Below the pieces are notes generated by a model. That model was not told the origin of the DNA, did no database searches, and was given only the letters and a program-made list of their open reading frames with translations. Made by a program: the position numbers and the translations under genes. From Salvelinus alpinus (lineage: Eukaryota > Chordata > Actinopteri > Salmoniformes > Salmonidae): a stretch of DNA of 64,000 nt. Numbering within the stretch: position 1 is the stretch's first letter; every line of letters begins with the position of its first letter. The stretch spans positions 15,204,612-15,268,611 of the forward strand of contig NC_092094.1 in NCBI RefSeq assembly GCF_045679555.1. Reading direction: 5' to 3'. Positions 29,201 through 38,200 of the stretch are shown piece after piece.

Positions 29201-30922
29201 GTTTCCTTCGTGTGGTTTGATAGTGGTGTGGTGATGCTTGCAGTTTGTATTTCCAGGTGTATAAAGTTACAGTACGGTGGAGAGGAGAATCAGAATGAAG
29301 CCTGGAACTGGCTGGCTGCCAATCAGCTGTGTACCATCACAACCAAAGAATCAAGGTTGGTTAAATGTATGAACTGGTACAAATTGGCTAGTTAATACCA
29401 CATTGTCCACCTTGTGGTGCAGTTGGGAATATTAAAAAGGTCAACTTGAACAATAAAAATAAAGTGAAATCATGTAAAACATTTAAAAAATGACTTTCCG
29501 CCAGTGCGACAGATGAGGCGTGGCGACTTCTGGCCTCTTACCTGGAGAAGCATCCTACTCAGAATGCTCAGCACCATCGCTGTGTCATCAACAGGCTGCT
29601 GTCACACGGTGTACCGCTGCCCGACTGGCTGGTCAACGCCTACAAGGTAAGAGAGCGCACTATTTGTGCATGTATTTATATTGCCCTAAATGCAGGACAT
29701 ATTTTCTGAGAAGGACCCCTAGATATGAATTAAATGGAAGAGTCCATAAATGTACCTTTTTGTAGTTGTATTTGCTCCCCATGTATGATAAAACAAGCTT
29801 GTTTTGTTTAGGGGGTGGATGCTGCAGCGTTGTTACGGCTCTACCTGAACTACGACCTGCTGGAGGCAGGAGCTGAGCTGGTGTTGGAGTATGTAGATGC
29901 CCTCCTGGGGAAGGGACACCAGTACTTTGGCATCGAGGTACACTATACACTGAGTGTACAAAAAATTAGGAACACCTGCTCTTTACATGACAGACTGACC
30001 AGGTGAAAGCTATGATCCCTTATTGATGTCACTTGTTAAATCCACTTCAATCATTGTAGATGAAGGGGAGGCGACAGGTTAAAGAAGGATTGTTAAGCCT
30101 TGAGACATGGAATATTTGTGTCCCATTCAGCGGGTGACTGGGCAGGACAAAAGAACGGTATGGTAGTAGGTGTCAGGTGCACCTGTTTGTGTCAATAACT
30201 AAAACGCTGCTGGGTTTTTAACACAACAGTTTCCTGTGTATCAAGAATGGTCCACCACCCAAATGACATCCTGCCAACTTTACACAACTGTGGGAAGCAT
30301 TGGAGTCAACATGGACCAGCATCCCTGTGGAATGCTTTCGACACCCCAACGAATTGAGGCTGTTGTGAGGGCAAAAGGGGATGCGGCTCAATATTAGGAA
30401 GGTGTTCCGAATGTTTTGTACACTCGGTGTACGTCACTTCTCATGTTTATGATGCATGGTTGTTTTACCCATTGTAGTTGAACACACTTGATTCTTATCT
30501 CTAGAGAAGGGTCTAAAATGTCAATATAATGGATTGATAAGAACAGATTGAAAAGTCAAATGTTTGTCCTTTAAAAAAATCTCTCTGGTAATGGTGTGTT
30601 GTACAGAGGCCCCTCTCAGCCACAGCGCCGTTGGTGTGGCTCCCATACACGTCCATCGACCAACTCCTCCAGTCGCTCAACGAGACCCAGACCAACGCCA
30701 GAGTAAGTTGATTCGAAATACTATTTTTGAAATCGGTTTGCCAACCTGTGCTGACTGACATGAAACCTGACATGACTCCTCAGTTTAAAAGTTAACATGC
30801 ACCACCACGCTCCTCATTACTTGTCCTCTCCATCTCAGATGTACAAGAAACTGCAGGACAAGCTGAATGACTACCACAAACTGGTGGACCAGACGACGAG
30901 GAGAAAGCTCCAGGCCCAGTAG
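1165..30922 (+). CDS. nup160: Nuclear pore complex protein Nup160, complete, 30 coding exons
   Basis: Nup160 is a scaffold subunit of the Nup107-160 (Y) complex, needed for pore assembly and mRNA export. Coding exons: 1165-1258, 1887-1995, 11205-11415, 11631-11929, 12058-12172, 12812-13045, 13230-13327, 13498-13582, 13827-13979, 14105-14275, 14455-14554, 14782-14947, 15167-15300, 17467-17627, 21685-21821, 21926-21996, 22229-22391, 22719-22788, 22995-23093, 25548-25664, 25840-26127, 27769-27874, 28008-28229, 28599-28709, 28900-29023, 29257-29355, 29505-29646, 29812-29937, 30607-30702, 30839-30922. All junctions are GT/AG and in phase, giving 4185 bases and 1394 residues (human about 1436). Conserved blocks include MAAVLERSF at the start, [60 protein letters not shown] and [10 protein letters not shown]. 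The N-terminal third is the beta-propeller and the rest is alpha-helical. No coding exon is broken; introns hold many transposons. Confidence 0.97.
2003..2160 (-). repeat. tRNA-like SINE fragment
   Basis: The plus strand begins with the shared salmonid tail (actaggcaagtcagtt ... aacaaattctta). It ends in a tRNA-like segment (gattcgatcttgcaacc ... ctaaccactaggctacc) that resembles a reversed B box and anticodon arm. It starts about 8 bases after the nup160 exon 2 donor. The family is not assigned. Confidence 0.6.
2168..2225. repeat. (ATCT)n microsatellite
   Basis: About a dozen tandem ATCT/GTCT/ATCC units lie in nup160 intron 2. Confidence 0.9.
2255..2565 (-). mobile_element. Tc1-like transposase remnant
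   Basis: The plus strand carries the reverse of the conserved Tc1 3' transposase region (tgaggttgaggtcagggctct), the complement of the region coding for the SPDLN-type catalytic block. Only a part of an element remains and neither terminus is clear. Confidence 0.6.
4404..6690 (+). mobile_element. IS630/Tc1-mariner superfamily transposon with split transposase
   Basis: The terminal inverted repeats are CAGTTTTTTTGGATTGCTTA at the left and a matching copy (gcaatcaaaaaaaactg) at the right. They are flanked by TA at 4402-4403 and 6691-6692, the expected target site. The element lies inside the hAT element at 3407-7467. It encodes a DDE transposase in three exon-like blocks (see next entry). Confidence 0.8.
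4782..6289 (+). pseudogene. DD35E transposase with RGG-rich N-terminus, two introns, disabled
   Basis: Block 1 (4782-5140) starts with a long Arg/Gly-rich tail made of RGG-type repeats (roughly residues 8-65), then a helix-turn-helix-like region ([19 protein letters not shown]). Block 2 (5286-5568) continues the DNA-binding region ([19 protein letters not shown]). Block 3 (5687-6289) holds the catalytic core: [21 protein letters not shown] and [13 protein letters not shown]. Thirty-five residues separate the second Asp from the Glu of NPIE, hence DD35E. Intervening segments 5141-5285 and 5569-5686 begin with GT and end with AG. Block 2 has a frame error near its start and an in-frame TGA at about 5511 where Arg (CGA) is expected, a likely CpG decay. 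The family is DDE_3; the exact subgroup is not certain. Confidence 0.7.
7690..10080 (-). mobile_element. Degraded L2-type LINE
   Basis: Minus-strand fragments of a non-LTR retrotransposon polyprotein are visible. They include an endonuclease start ([20 protein letters not shown]-like, in a shifted frame near 9400-9500), ETWLTGS, the reverse transcriptase block [15 protein letters not shown]...VPQGS (8281-8598), and the C-terminal [14 protein letters not shown] block (7886-8158). Frameshifts and stops break the frame many times. The 3' tail at 7690-7790 is the same actag/ttaggcaagtcag sequence that ends the HpaI-like SINEs. The 5' limit is approximate. It interrupts the ZBED/hAT relic. Confidence 0.75.
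7813..7852. repeat. (CATA/CATG)n simple repeat
   Basis: Alternating TATA, CATA and CATG units lie near the 3' end of the LINE. Confidence 0.8.
12230..12432 (+). repeat. HpaI-like tRNA-derived SINE
   Basis: The tRNA-like head (GGGTCCCGAGTGGCGC ... GGTTCGATTCC, a B box) is followed by CGGCCGTGATTGGGAGTCCC and the tail TTGCCTAGTTAAAT. HpaI SINEs are known only from salmonids, so this supports the taxonomic call. It lies in nup160 intron 5. Confidence 0.85.
15361..17307 (+). mobile_element. Tc1-like transposon interrupted by a LINE fragment
   Basis: The terminal repeats are CAGTACCAGTCAAAAGTT at the left and ACTTATGACTGGTACTG at the right, flanked by TA at 15359-15360 and 17308-17309. A decayed plus-strand transposase is visible: [18 protein letters not shown] near 15830, [14 protein letters not shown] near 16435 and QSPGLNP near 16540. 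It is broken by stops and frameshifts. A 5'-truncated LINE (16562-17007) is inserted right after the NP codons. The element starts 60 bases after the nup160 exon 13 donor. Confidence 0.85.
16562..17007 (+). mobile_element. 5'-truncated L2-type LINE 3' end
   Basis: Sequence typical of the salmonid L2 3' untranslated region (ggccgaccaaccagtgc, TATGTAGCCTCGCTACT repeats, GTGACAAATACATTTAGATTT tail). It sits inside the Tc1-like element, whose transposase sequence resumes at about 17008 (gggatgagttggaccgcag). Internal TAGCCTCGCTACT units are repeated. Confidence 0.7.
18120..18244 (-). repeat. 5S-derived SINE 3' fragment
   Basis: The reverse complement matches the 3' part of the fuller 5S-derived SINE at 39951-40432: GGCTCATTCATCCCCCTCC, GTAACTATTCCCCAGGTCG, ACGTGTTCTCAGTCAACTT and CTGGTAAAATAACGG. 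The 5S-like head is missing. Confidence 0.75.
18824..20691. mobile_element. Second hAT-type element nested in the first
   Basis: The ends TAGGGATGCATGATATATCGG and CCGATATTTTC-type/GGTGCATCACTA are inverted relatives. The flanking 8-bp duplication ATTGAAAT is perfect (18816-18823 and 20692-20699). Length is 1868 bp. No transposase is recognised. An HpaI-like SINE lies near its right end. Confidence 0.85.
20393..20592 (-). repeat. HpaI-like tRNA-derived SINE
   Basis: In reverse orientation it shows the tail (TAACCTTTATTTAACTAGG), CCCAATCACGACCGG and the tRNA-like head (TTTGAACCAGGGACTGTAG). It is nested inside the 18824-20691 hAT element. Confidence 0.85.
23105..25364. mobile_element. TTAA-targeting DNA transposon (piggyBac- or Kolobok-type)
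   Basis: The terminal repeats AGTGGAACTGAC/GTCAGTTCCACT are flanked by TTAA at 23101-23104 and 25365-25368. Length is 2260 bp. No transposase is recognised. A segment of about 140 bp at 23880-24015 is repeated directly at 24531-24675. A Tc1-type remnant (about 23250-23847) is nested inside. The insertion begins 7 bases after the end of nup160 exon 19, immediately behind the donor GTGTGTT. Confidence 0.75.
23250..23847. mobile_element. Tc1-like MITE remnant
   Basis: It ends in TTTTTGTTCAGTG followed by TA, a salmonid Tc1-like terminal repeat. The interior (gccaggcccagccaatcagga, catgaaacatgggaccaac) is typical of that family. The left terminus is not identified. Confidence 0.55.
26141..27673 (+). 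mobile_element. Tc1-like transposon, near full length
   Basis: The terminal repeats CAGTTGTGGCCAAAAGTTTT and AAAACTTTTGGCCACGACTG are flanked by TA (26139-26140, 27674-27675). Length is 1533 bp, the usual Tc1 size. It starts 13 bases after the nup160 exon 21 donor. Confidence 0.9.
26509..27503 (+). pseudogene. Tc1 DD34E transposase, frameshifted
   Basis: The N-terminal paired-like helix-turn-helix region ([31 protein letters not shown]) and second HTH ([19 protein letters not shown]) are in frame with the start. A frame change near 26915-26930 moves the catalytic block IFSDESP to another frame, and a stop TGA follows at about 26956. The rest ([36 protein letters not shown]) reads in the 26959-27390 frame. 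A further frame change near 27388 precedes the tail ending at 27503. Only a few lesions separate it from an open frame, so it is a fairly young copy. Confidence 0.8.
29948..30429 (+). mobile_element. Tc1-type MITE
   Basis: The terminal repeats CACTGAGTGTACAAAA / TTTTGTACACTCGGTG are flanked by TA (29946-29947, 30430-30431). Length is 482 bp. A related copy lies at 37252-37786. It starts 10 bases after the nup160 exon 28 donor. Confidence 0.85.
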
Positions 30923-31238
30923 AAGCACCGTCTGTCAGTCAAAACACAGTACTGCTTGCATCCAGATTCTACTCTGCTACCAAAGTGTGCACTTGCACAC
31001 TCAGTCATGGATTTCAAAGCATTGGATTGGTGTAAGAATTGGCTGGGGGATGTTTCCGCCATTGCTAATTCCATGACGGGGAAGATGGAGGTGCACACTT
31101 TAGGAGGTGGGTGGAGAATCGGGTACAGCCTGGCCCCACTGCCCCTCCAGGTGCTGTCTCACTATGGCCATGACTCTCTGGAACACAAAACAGACTGAAT
31201 GGATGAAGGGAAATACATGCATTTTTGTATAAGGGTAA

Positions 31239-31244
31239 ATTAAA
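31239..31244 (+). terminator. Candidate nup160 poly(A) signal (ATTAAA)
   Basis: ATTAAA lies 317 bases after the nup160 stop codon and is the first good polyadenylation hexamer downstream. The 923-31250 interval otherwise reads as plain 3' untranslated sequence with no repeat. Use is inferred. Confidence 0.45.
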
Positions 31245-31405
31245 CTGACTTATTCATATGCACTTCGCCAGATTGTTTTGTGCCAGACATTTTGTGTTGT
31301 CTAATTTCAGGCTAACATTGAGAGTGAGGGCTCAAGAATATGGAAAAGAGGAATGGGGGAAAAGTGTCCGTCTTACCTGCTTGTTGCATTTACATCTACT
31401 GTATA

Positions 31406-32236
31406 CACTCACTGGCCAGTTTACTAGGTACACCCATCTAGTACTGGGTCAGACCACTCTTTGCATCCAGAACAGCCTGAATTCTTTGGACATGGATTCT
31501 ACAAGGTTTCAAATGTTTGTTGCTCAGTTGGTATCAAGGGACCTAACGTGTGCCAGGAAAACATTCCCCACACTAGTACACCACTGCCAGCAGGATGGGT
31601 CCATGGATTAATACTGTTTACGCCAAATCTTGACTGCCGTCAGCATGATGCAACGGGAACCAGGATTTTTTTTAGTGCCCAGTTGATAGGAGTGGGCGTC
31701 TGCTGCAATAGCCCACCTGTGACTAGAATCGACGAGTCGTGCGTTCCGAGATGCGACGTTATGTCTGTTTGTGGCCCTCCTGTTAGCTTGCACGATTCTT
31801 GCCATTCTCCTTCGACATGTCTCATCAACAAACTGTTTTTCACCCACAGGCAGGACTGCTGCTGACTGGATGCTTTTTTGTTTGTTGCACCATTCTCGGT
31901 AAACCCTAGACCCTGTCGTGTGTGAAAAGCCCAGGAGGTTGGCAGGTACTGAGATACTGGATCCGGCATGCCTGGAGGCCTAAAATTGTTAGTTGAACTC
32001 ATAATCTAGTGATCAAGTGACCTAGGTGACTGAGCGTAGTATGACCATTGCACCAATGGTCATACTACGCTCAGTCACCTAGGTCACTTGTTTTGCCCAT
32101 TCTAACGTTAAATCGAACAGTAACTGAATGCGTTGATGCCTCTGTGCCTGCTTAATATAGCAAGTCACGTGACTGGCTTTAGGAGCCATCCATTTTTGTG
32201 AACGGGTGGTGTACCTAATAAACTGGCCGTTGAGTG
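31406..32236. mobile_element. Tc1-type MITE with internal rearrangement
   Basis: The ends CACTCACTGGCCAG / CTGGCCGTTGAGTG are flanked by TA (31404-31405, 32237-32238). The interior holds a perfect 37-bp-arm palindrome (32014-32090) and one arm of a 34-bp inverted repeat whose partner lies just outside the element. Confidence 0.75.
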
Positions 32237-32271
32237 TAGATTATGAGTTCAACTAACAATTTTAGGCCTCC
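31974..32271. repeat. 34-bp inverted repeat pair
   Basis: Bases 31974-32007 are the exact reverse complement of 32238-32271. The left arm is inside the Tc1-type MITE. The right arm starts at its flanking TA and runs into a SINE head. The palindrome at 32014-32090 lies between them. Confidence 0.9.
32014..32090. repeat. Perfect palindrome, 37-bp arms, 3-base loop
   Basis: The arm 32014-32050 (CAAGTGACC ... GACCATTG) is the exact reverse complement of 32054-32090. Only CAC at 32051-32053 is unpaired. There is no mismatch in either arm. Confidence 0.95.
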
Positions 32272-32345
32272 CGGGTGGCGCAGTGGTCTAGGGCACTGCA
32301 TCGCAGCGCTAGCTGTGCCACCAGAGACACTGGTGGCACAGGTTA
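32262..32345 (+). repeat. tRNA-derived SINE head fragment
   Basis: CCTCCCGGGTGGCGCAGTGG ... CGCAGCGCTAGCTGTGCCACCAG matches the head of the longer SINE at 50999-51477. The body is missing. Confidence 0.75.
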
Positions 32346-32869
32346 ACCTACCCTTATCAAGCCGGGTATTTTTTTATGCAACTTTTCACATTTACCTGTT
32401 GTTGACGAAGCCGTCTGTGTCAGAGGCCTTATGATGGCGTGTCCTTTTCATTGGAGTCGAGGGATACAACGGAGGTGTCACAAGGGTACTTGTGAGGTAT
32501 TCTGAGGTCGTAACTGACAACCTTTGAAAATAGCAAGTGAAGGAAATTGTTTTTGGCGGTCACTAAACCATTGCTGGACATTTTATGATACTATATTTTC
32601 TCCTTCTGGTAGGTCCCGGCATCTGTTCATAACCAGGCGATCAGTCTGGCACTTTGTCTTAAATAAAAACTTGGTCAACAATTGTCATTTAGGTTTAAGG
32701 TTGAATTGATTTGCATCAAAAATAAACTGTGTGCAGGTGATAGAAGCCCAAGAGCTGATATAAACACCTCACCACAAAAAAAACTAGATGCAATAAGTAC
32801 AAAAATAAAAGGTTAGTTAAAATGACCTAATAAACATATGTTTTGTTTAAATGTGTGTGAGAGTTGGGC

Positions 32870-33115
32870 TATATGGACGAGATTACTGAGTAGTTTGGTT
32901 CAACAGGCTGACCCAGTCTTCGCTTGAAGTTATTGAGGGATGATGAGGTTTTGGCAATGTTAAGATAAGAATTCCAGAGTATGGTACCCCCAGTGTCTGA
33001 TTAGAGAATTGACTACGTGAGGTGCGGCAGTAGGGAGGGTGAATGTTATAGCAGTGTCTTGTGTTATATAGGGAATGGAAATGTCCCTTAATGTAATCCA
33101 CCAACCCTCAATTAT
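32870..33115 (-). mobile_element. LINE C-terminal coding fragment
   Basis: The minus strand reads YNTRHCYNIHPPYCRTS ... NQTLGV, a block typical of the C-terminal region after the reverse transcriptase in fish LINEs. No other part of the element is present. Confidence 0.5.
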
Positions 33116-33119
33116 AAAC

Positions 33120-34740
33120 ATAGCTCGAGAAATAACGTAATCTCATTTGGAAGCTAGACTGATTGGCTCCAGATTGGATTTGATTCAGACCGGTGACGCC
33201 GTTACACTATGCAACCAACTGTGACATGTATTGAGTTTGTTGCTGCTAGTTAGTACACTGTTGTAGTCATACGTTAGCTAGTACCACCAGCTGCATCCAA
33301 TAGTTATTTGTGCCCTAGACATGGATTGCACCTCGGAGGATAATGTAATAGTGGCATGGAAATACGATGACACTGCTAAATAATTAGTTTGAAACAACTT
33401 TGCCATATTATGTCAAATTTACTTTAGAGAAGTTGCCATTCACGTTACTGTTACTAGCAAAGTAAATAAAAAAAATAGCTAGCAATGCTAATGTTAGCTA
33501 GCTAAAATATTGTGGTCCCCTCAATTTTAGTAAACTGGGTAAAGTTATAATGCATCTAAAGTCAATCTGGCAACATCACAATCACACCAAAAGGGTGTCC
33601 TACTAATGATTTGCCGTCTTTTGAAACGTCTAGCTACATGTATACAGTACTCAACCACCACTGGGGACCAACGAACTCAAATATTCCATGTCTCAAGGCT
33701 TGACAATCATTCTTTAACCTGTCGCCTCCCCTTCATCTACAACGAACAACCACATATTCCGCATGGTAGCTTCCTTCGCAGGGCACTCAAACTAGTGGTG
33801 CGCGGGTCAGCTGTTTGTTCACCTACACCCGCGCGCAATTGCTAATAATGAGAGGTCCGGCGGTGTGTCCCAAACTCCGTTTTAGAGGAGACTGACTGTC
33901 AAAAATAATCCCAGTTACAATTTTGACACTATAGTACATGTTTCTGACTCGTTTAGATGCCACATGGGTCGTTTTCAAATGGATTAGTTGGTTTTTAGGG
34001 GCAGCAATGTAAAGGTCATTTCCAATTGAGCAGACAGATGCAGCATTAACCTTAAAATGCAGAAACATTGCTTTGAAGTTTCAATCACACTAAAGTCGAA
34101 CTTCATCGATACAGATCGAATAGAGCACTAAACAATATTGCCGAGTCTACCTTTTGTAAAAAAATATATATTTAAAAAAGGCACCCTGTTGTGCCTAGCT
34201 CTTTCACTATTGGTGACATCTTGACCAATTAGTTGGCTAGTGAGTTGACTGGCTCAATTTTTTTGTGATGGGACAGCTCCACTATGAATACCCACAAAAA
34301 GAACCTTGTCGCTAGAAGAATATCATAAATTGAAGGGCTGACAGCCAAATTAGAACTGCACGGATATCAGATGGCATAATCTGATTTGTTCCAATAGAAT
34401 TAACAAGAGGGATATCGAACCACATCCTGTCATTTACACATTGAGTCATACCCAATACCAAGTCTCAAAACTGCATCAAAACCTTGGTTGCGTTCCCCGC
34501 TCAGACGCTGCATGCATCAACCAATGGTGGCGTGCCACGTCATCTACCGTGCCGTCGTGCACCAGATTGTTAGAACCTATGTGGTTTACCAATATGTAAA
34601 ATACCTATCCAGGCGTTATAAGATCTGGCATGCGTCAGCAATGCCTAGACAGAGGAACATGCCCTATGACATGCCATATATTCATATCTAGTTTAGTGCT
34701 AGGTCATCTAGGACTAGAGTTGGGGGGGGGGGGGCATTGA
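33120..34740. other. Intergenic, no gene recognised
   Basis: This is AT-rich sequence between nup160 and frs2 with GCTAGC-rich stretches. Bases 33680-33740 contain a short reversed piece of the Tc1-type MITE family (tctcaaggcttgacaatc ... cctgtcgcctccccttcat). G-runs occur at about 34723-34734 and 34925-34941. No open frame has recognisable content. Confidence 0.5.
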
Positions 34741-34770
34741 TTGGTTGAAAACATAAAAACAGAACAGACA

Positions 34771-34776
34771 TTTATT
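34771..34776 (-). terminator. Candidate frs2 poly(A) signal
   Basis: TTTATT on the plus strand is AATAAA on the minus strand, about 510 bases beyond the frs2 stop codon. The stretch 34777-35281 would then be the 3' untranslated region. Confidence 0.4.
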
Positions 34777-35281
34777 GTGCCAAAATCTAGTGTACATTGT
34801 CAGAAACATGTAGTGTACCATGTAATCCTCAGATACTGAAATTACAGCAGCAATGCATGTAGTGAATCATATCATTCAAAAATGCTAAATGGAATGCTTT
34901 GTTCAGTAATACTGATTTGTACCGGAGGGGGGGGGGGGGGGTTGGGTGAGGAGGAATGCAGTCCAGTCTTATTAACATAATAAACAACCCAAATGCACTG
35001 TAGAATGAGTGAAGGAGAAGAGGTATTATATTACCATAGGAATAAATTGGTATATCGCAAGTAAGTACCTACTTTGGTAACCAACCACACACAACAGAAA
35101 GTCTGTTTAAATCTCATTTAAGACCGATTTCTGGAGTCTCTTTGAATACATTTCCAATGTCTCCATGGCCTGTGTTTCTCTGTCTTTGTGTTTATTAAGA
35201 AAGTCCCCTGTGTAGACTGCCTTCACATGTTTTTTCTAAAGGGGTTCATAGTAGAAAAAGGTGCCAGAAGGATCTGTTCAG

Positions 35282-38200
35282 TCAGACAGTGCTTTTGGTG
35301 GGCAGCTCCGTACTATTGTGCCGCGTTTTCCTCGATGTTCCGTCGTCGCGCGGCCGAGCCTTCTGTAGGCTTGACATGGCGGCGGTGCGCTCGATGTCTA
35401 TGAAGGCATAGAGCTCGGTACGGCGTGTGGGGGTGGTAGGCGGCAGCGGCGAGGTGGGGGTGCGGGGCGTGTGGGGGTTGCTGGTGTCCGAGGAGGCACC
35501 CTTGGCAGCTGCGGATGAAGAGGTGGTGGTAGATTCCATCTCCAACTCGATGTAGTTGAGCGTCTTGGGAGGCTCCTGACACAGCAGCCCCAACGGCCGG
35601 CGGAAGTCAAAGTTGAAGATGGTGTGGCGGCGTACCATGTCGGGGGCACAGCGAGCGCTGAGAGGAGCCGTCACATTCTCTGTGTTGACGTAGTTGTGGG
35701 AGGGTTCCATGGCCGAATGAGGGGGGTAGGCTGACAGGGGGTGGGAGTAGGAGTGGTGGTTGTAGCCGTTGAGGGATGGCGTCTTCAGCCCCCCCTGGCC
35801 GCCTCCATTGTTCTCCACCTGCTCGTTGCTGGGCTTGCGGGTCTCCCAGACGGGCGGCAGGGCCGGGAGGTTCTCATAGTCCAAGAGGGCCGTGCGTCGC
35901 TGGGCTGAGTTGTTGACATTCTGCAGGGTGTCGGGGGGCGTGCGGTGGAGGCGGGGGGCTGTTACTGGGGCAGTAACCCCGACAGAGGTGCCGTTGGAGT
36001 GTGTGTGGGGCGGCTGAGGCTGGCCCTCCAGTAGGGCTGGGGCCTCTGTGGCACAGTGTGTGTCCGTCTGGCTGTTAGTCTCCTCCTCTCCAAGATCCGG
36101 GGACTCTGGGTCCTCCCCTGCCTCCTCTCCATCTCCACCCCCAGTAGACTGCTTCCCCTTGGCCATCTTCTTCTGTACAGGGGTGGGTCCCAGCACAAAG
36201 CGCAACCCCAGGGGCTCCAGCAGTACCTGGGGCTCTTCCTGGAGCTGGGGCATGGGGGGCAGAGGCTCTGGTCTGGCTACCCGTGGAGGGGGAGGTGTAG
36301 GGGGACACTGGGACTGGCCTGAGTCGGGGCTGTCCAGAGGGGCTGGAACAGTCAGAGGGCTAGGCTGGTCATCCAGCAGACCTGTGGTGTTCACATAGGT
36401 GTGGATCTGTAGACGGATCAGGAGACGGGGTTAATATAACATCGTCATCACACCAACTCGGCAGCTTTTACATTAACTCATTATTACCCATCAATGTCAC
36501 AAGTGGCACAGTGGATGTTCTCTTTAGTCTAGGACAGGGTTCTCAATTTAAATGAATATTATTTTGGCCAAGGGATCCATGGAATAAGTTTAGAGGGTGT
36601 AATACAACACAATGTAATCAGAGTCCAACATTATGGCTGGGGCCAGTAAAAACAATAACCAGTAACTTCTCCGCGCATTTTAACATTCCAGTTCCACATT
36701 TACCTGCTGTCGCAGTCCACCATTGAAGACTAGACTACACACGAAAAAGTCATGCTATTTGTATTTTAACAATATGATTGGCCATTCATTGAAGCACCAC
36801 CACGCTCCCACGAGTCACAACTTCTCAAACAGTACATGAGTTGATTCCTTGACACAGCACACGAGAACAAAAAGTAGTGGCTTTAAAATATCAGCTTTAA
36901 ATCTGCAACAACAAAAAATGTCTCTGCCCCATGACAAAATGTATAGAATGCAGGAAATAGCTTAGCTTGAAAACAGATTAATTTTTTTATGCTCTGGTGC
37001 AGGCCTTTAAAATGTTCCTTCCCAAGGCCCGTGCTTTGGTTCGTCCAGCCATGCACTGCCGGAGTAATAGTAAAACTCCTTATATGCCATTTTTATCTGT
37101 GTTCTGATTTTGAGAGGGTCCCTGTTGAATTTTCTTTCACAAAAAGGTGCCCCCAGACACAAAAGGTTTGAGAACCCCTGGTCTAGGAGACCTCAAAATG
37201 TGCTCTGCCAGACAACTCAAACATTTATATTGAGAGGTCTTGTTTCATCTACACTGTGTACAAAACATTAGGAACATCAGTTCTTTCCATGACAGACTGA
37301 CCAGGGGAATCCAGGTGAAAACTATGATCCCTTATTGATGTCACTTGTTAAATCCACTTCAATCAGTGTAGACGAAGGGGAGGAGACAGGTTAAAGAAGG
37401 ATTTGTAAGACTTGAGACAATTGAGACATGGATTGTGTGTATGCCATTCAGAGGGGAATGGGCCAGACAAAATATTTAAGTGCCTTTGCACGGGGTATGG
37501 TAGTAGGTGCCAAGCGCACCGGTTTGAGTGTGTCAAGAACTTCAACACAGCTGGGTTTTTCACGCTCAACAGTTTCCCATGTGTATCAAGAATGGTCCAC
37601 CACCCAAAGGACATCCAACCAACTTGACACAACTGTGGGAAGCATTGGAATCAACATGGGCCAGCATCCCTGTGGAACACTTGACACCATGTAGAGTCCA
37701 TGCCCCAACGAATTGAGACTGTTGTGAGGGCAAAAGGGGGTGCAACTCAATATTAGGAAGATGTTCCTAATGTTTTGTACACTCAGTATATAAAGCTATA
37801 GGGGCTGGAGTATTTCAGTGTGCTGGCCTTATTCTATTCCCTCAGATGTTAATGTGTTTGAAGGGAGTTTTCTGCCATTACATTTTTTGTGCGGGCTGCC
37901 TAAGCGTTATTTCAAGTCGCTTAAGTCCAAACAGTGTAACAAAAATAATAAATCAACGACTAAATCCAGTTATAAAGTATGCAGAAAGATAATTAACCTA
38001 TATATTTTTTATAATATCTTTGAGAATAAAAAGGTGCTCCCGAGTGGAGCAGCGGTGTAAGGCACTACAGACCCTGGATCGATTCCAGACTGTATCACAC
38101 CCGGCTGAGATTGGCCCAACGTCGTTAGGGTTCATTAGTTGTTGTTTTTTAAAGTATTTTTTTAATTTAACCTTTATTTAACCAGGTAGGCCAGTTGAGA

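Noticed and set aside
36048-36398. Plus-strand open frames over the frs2 last exon
   Set aside because: They are antisense shadows in GC-rich coding sequence.
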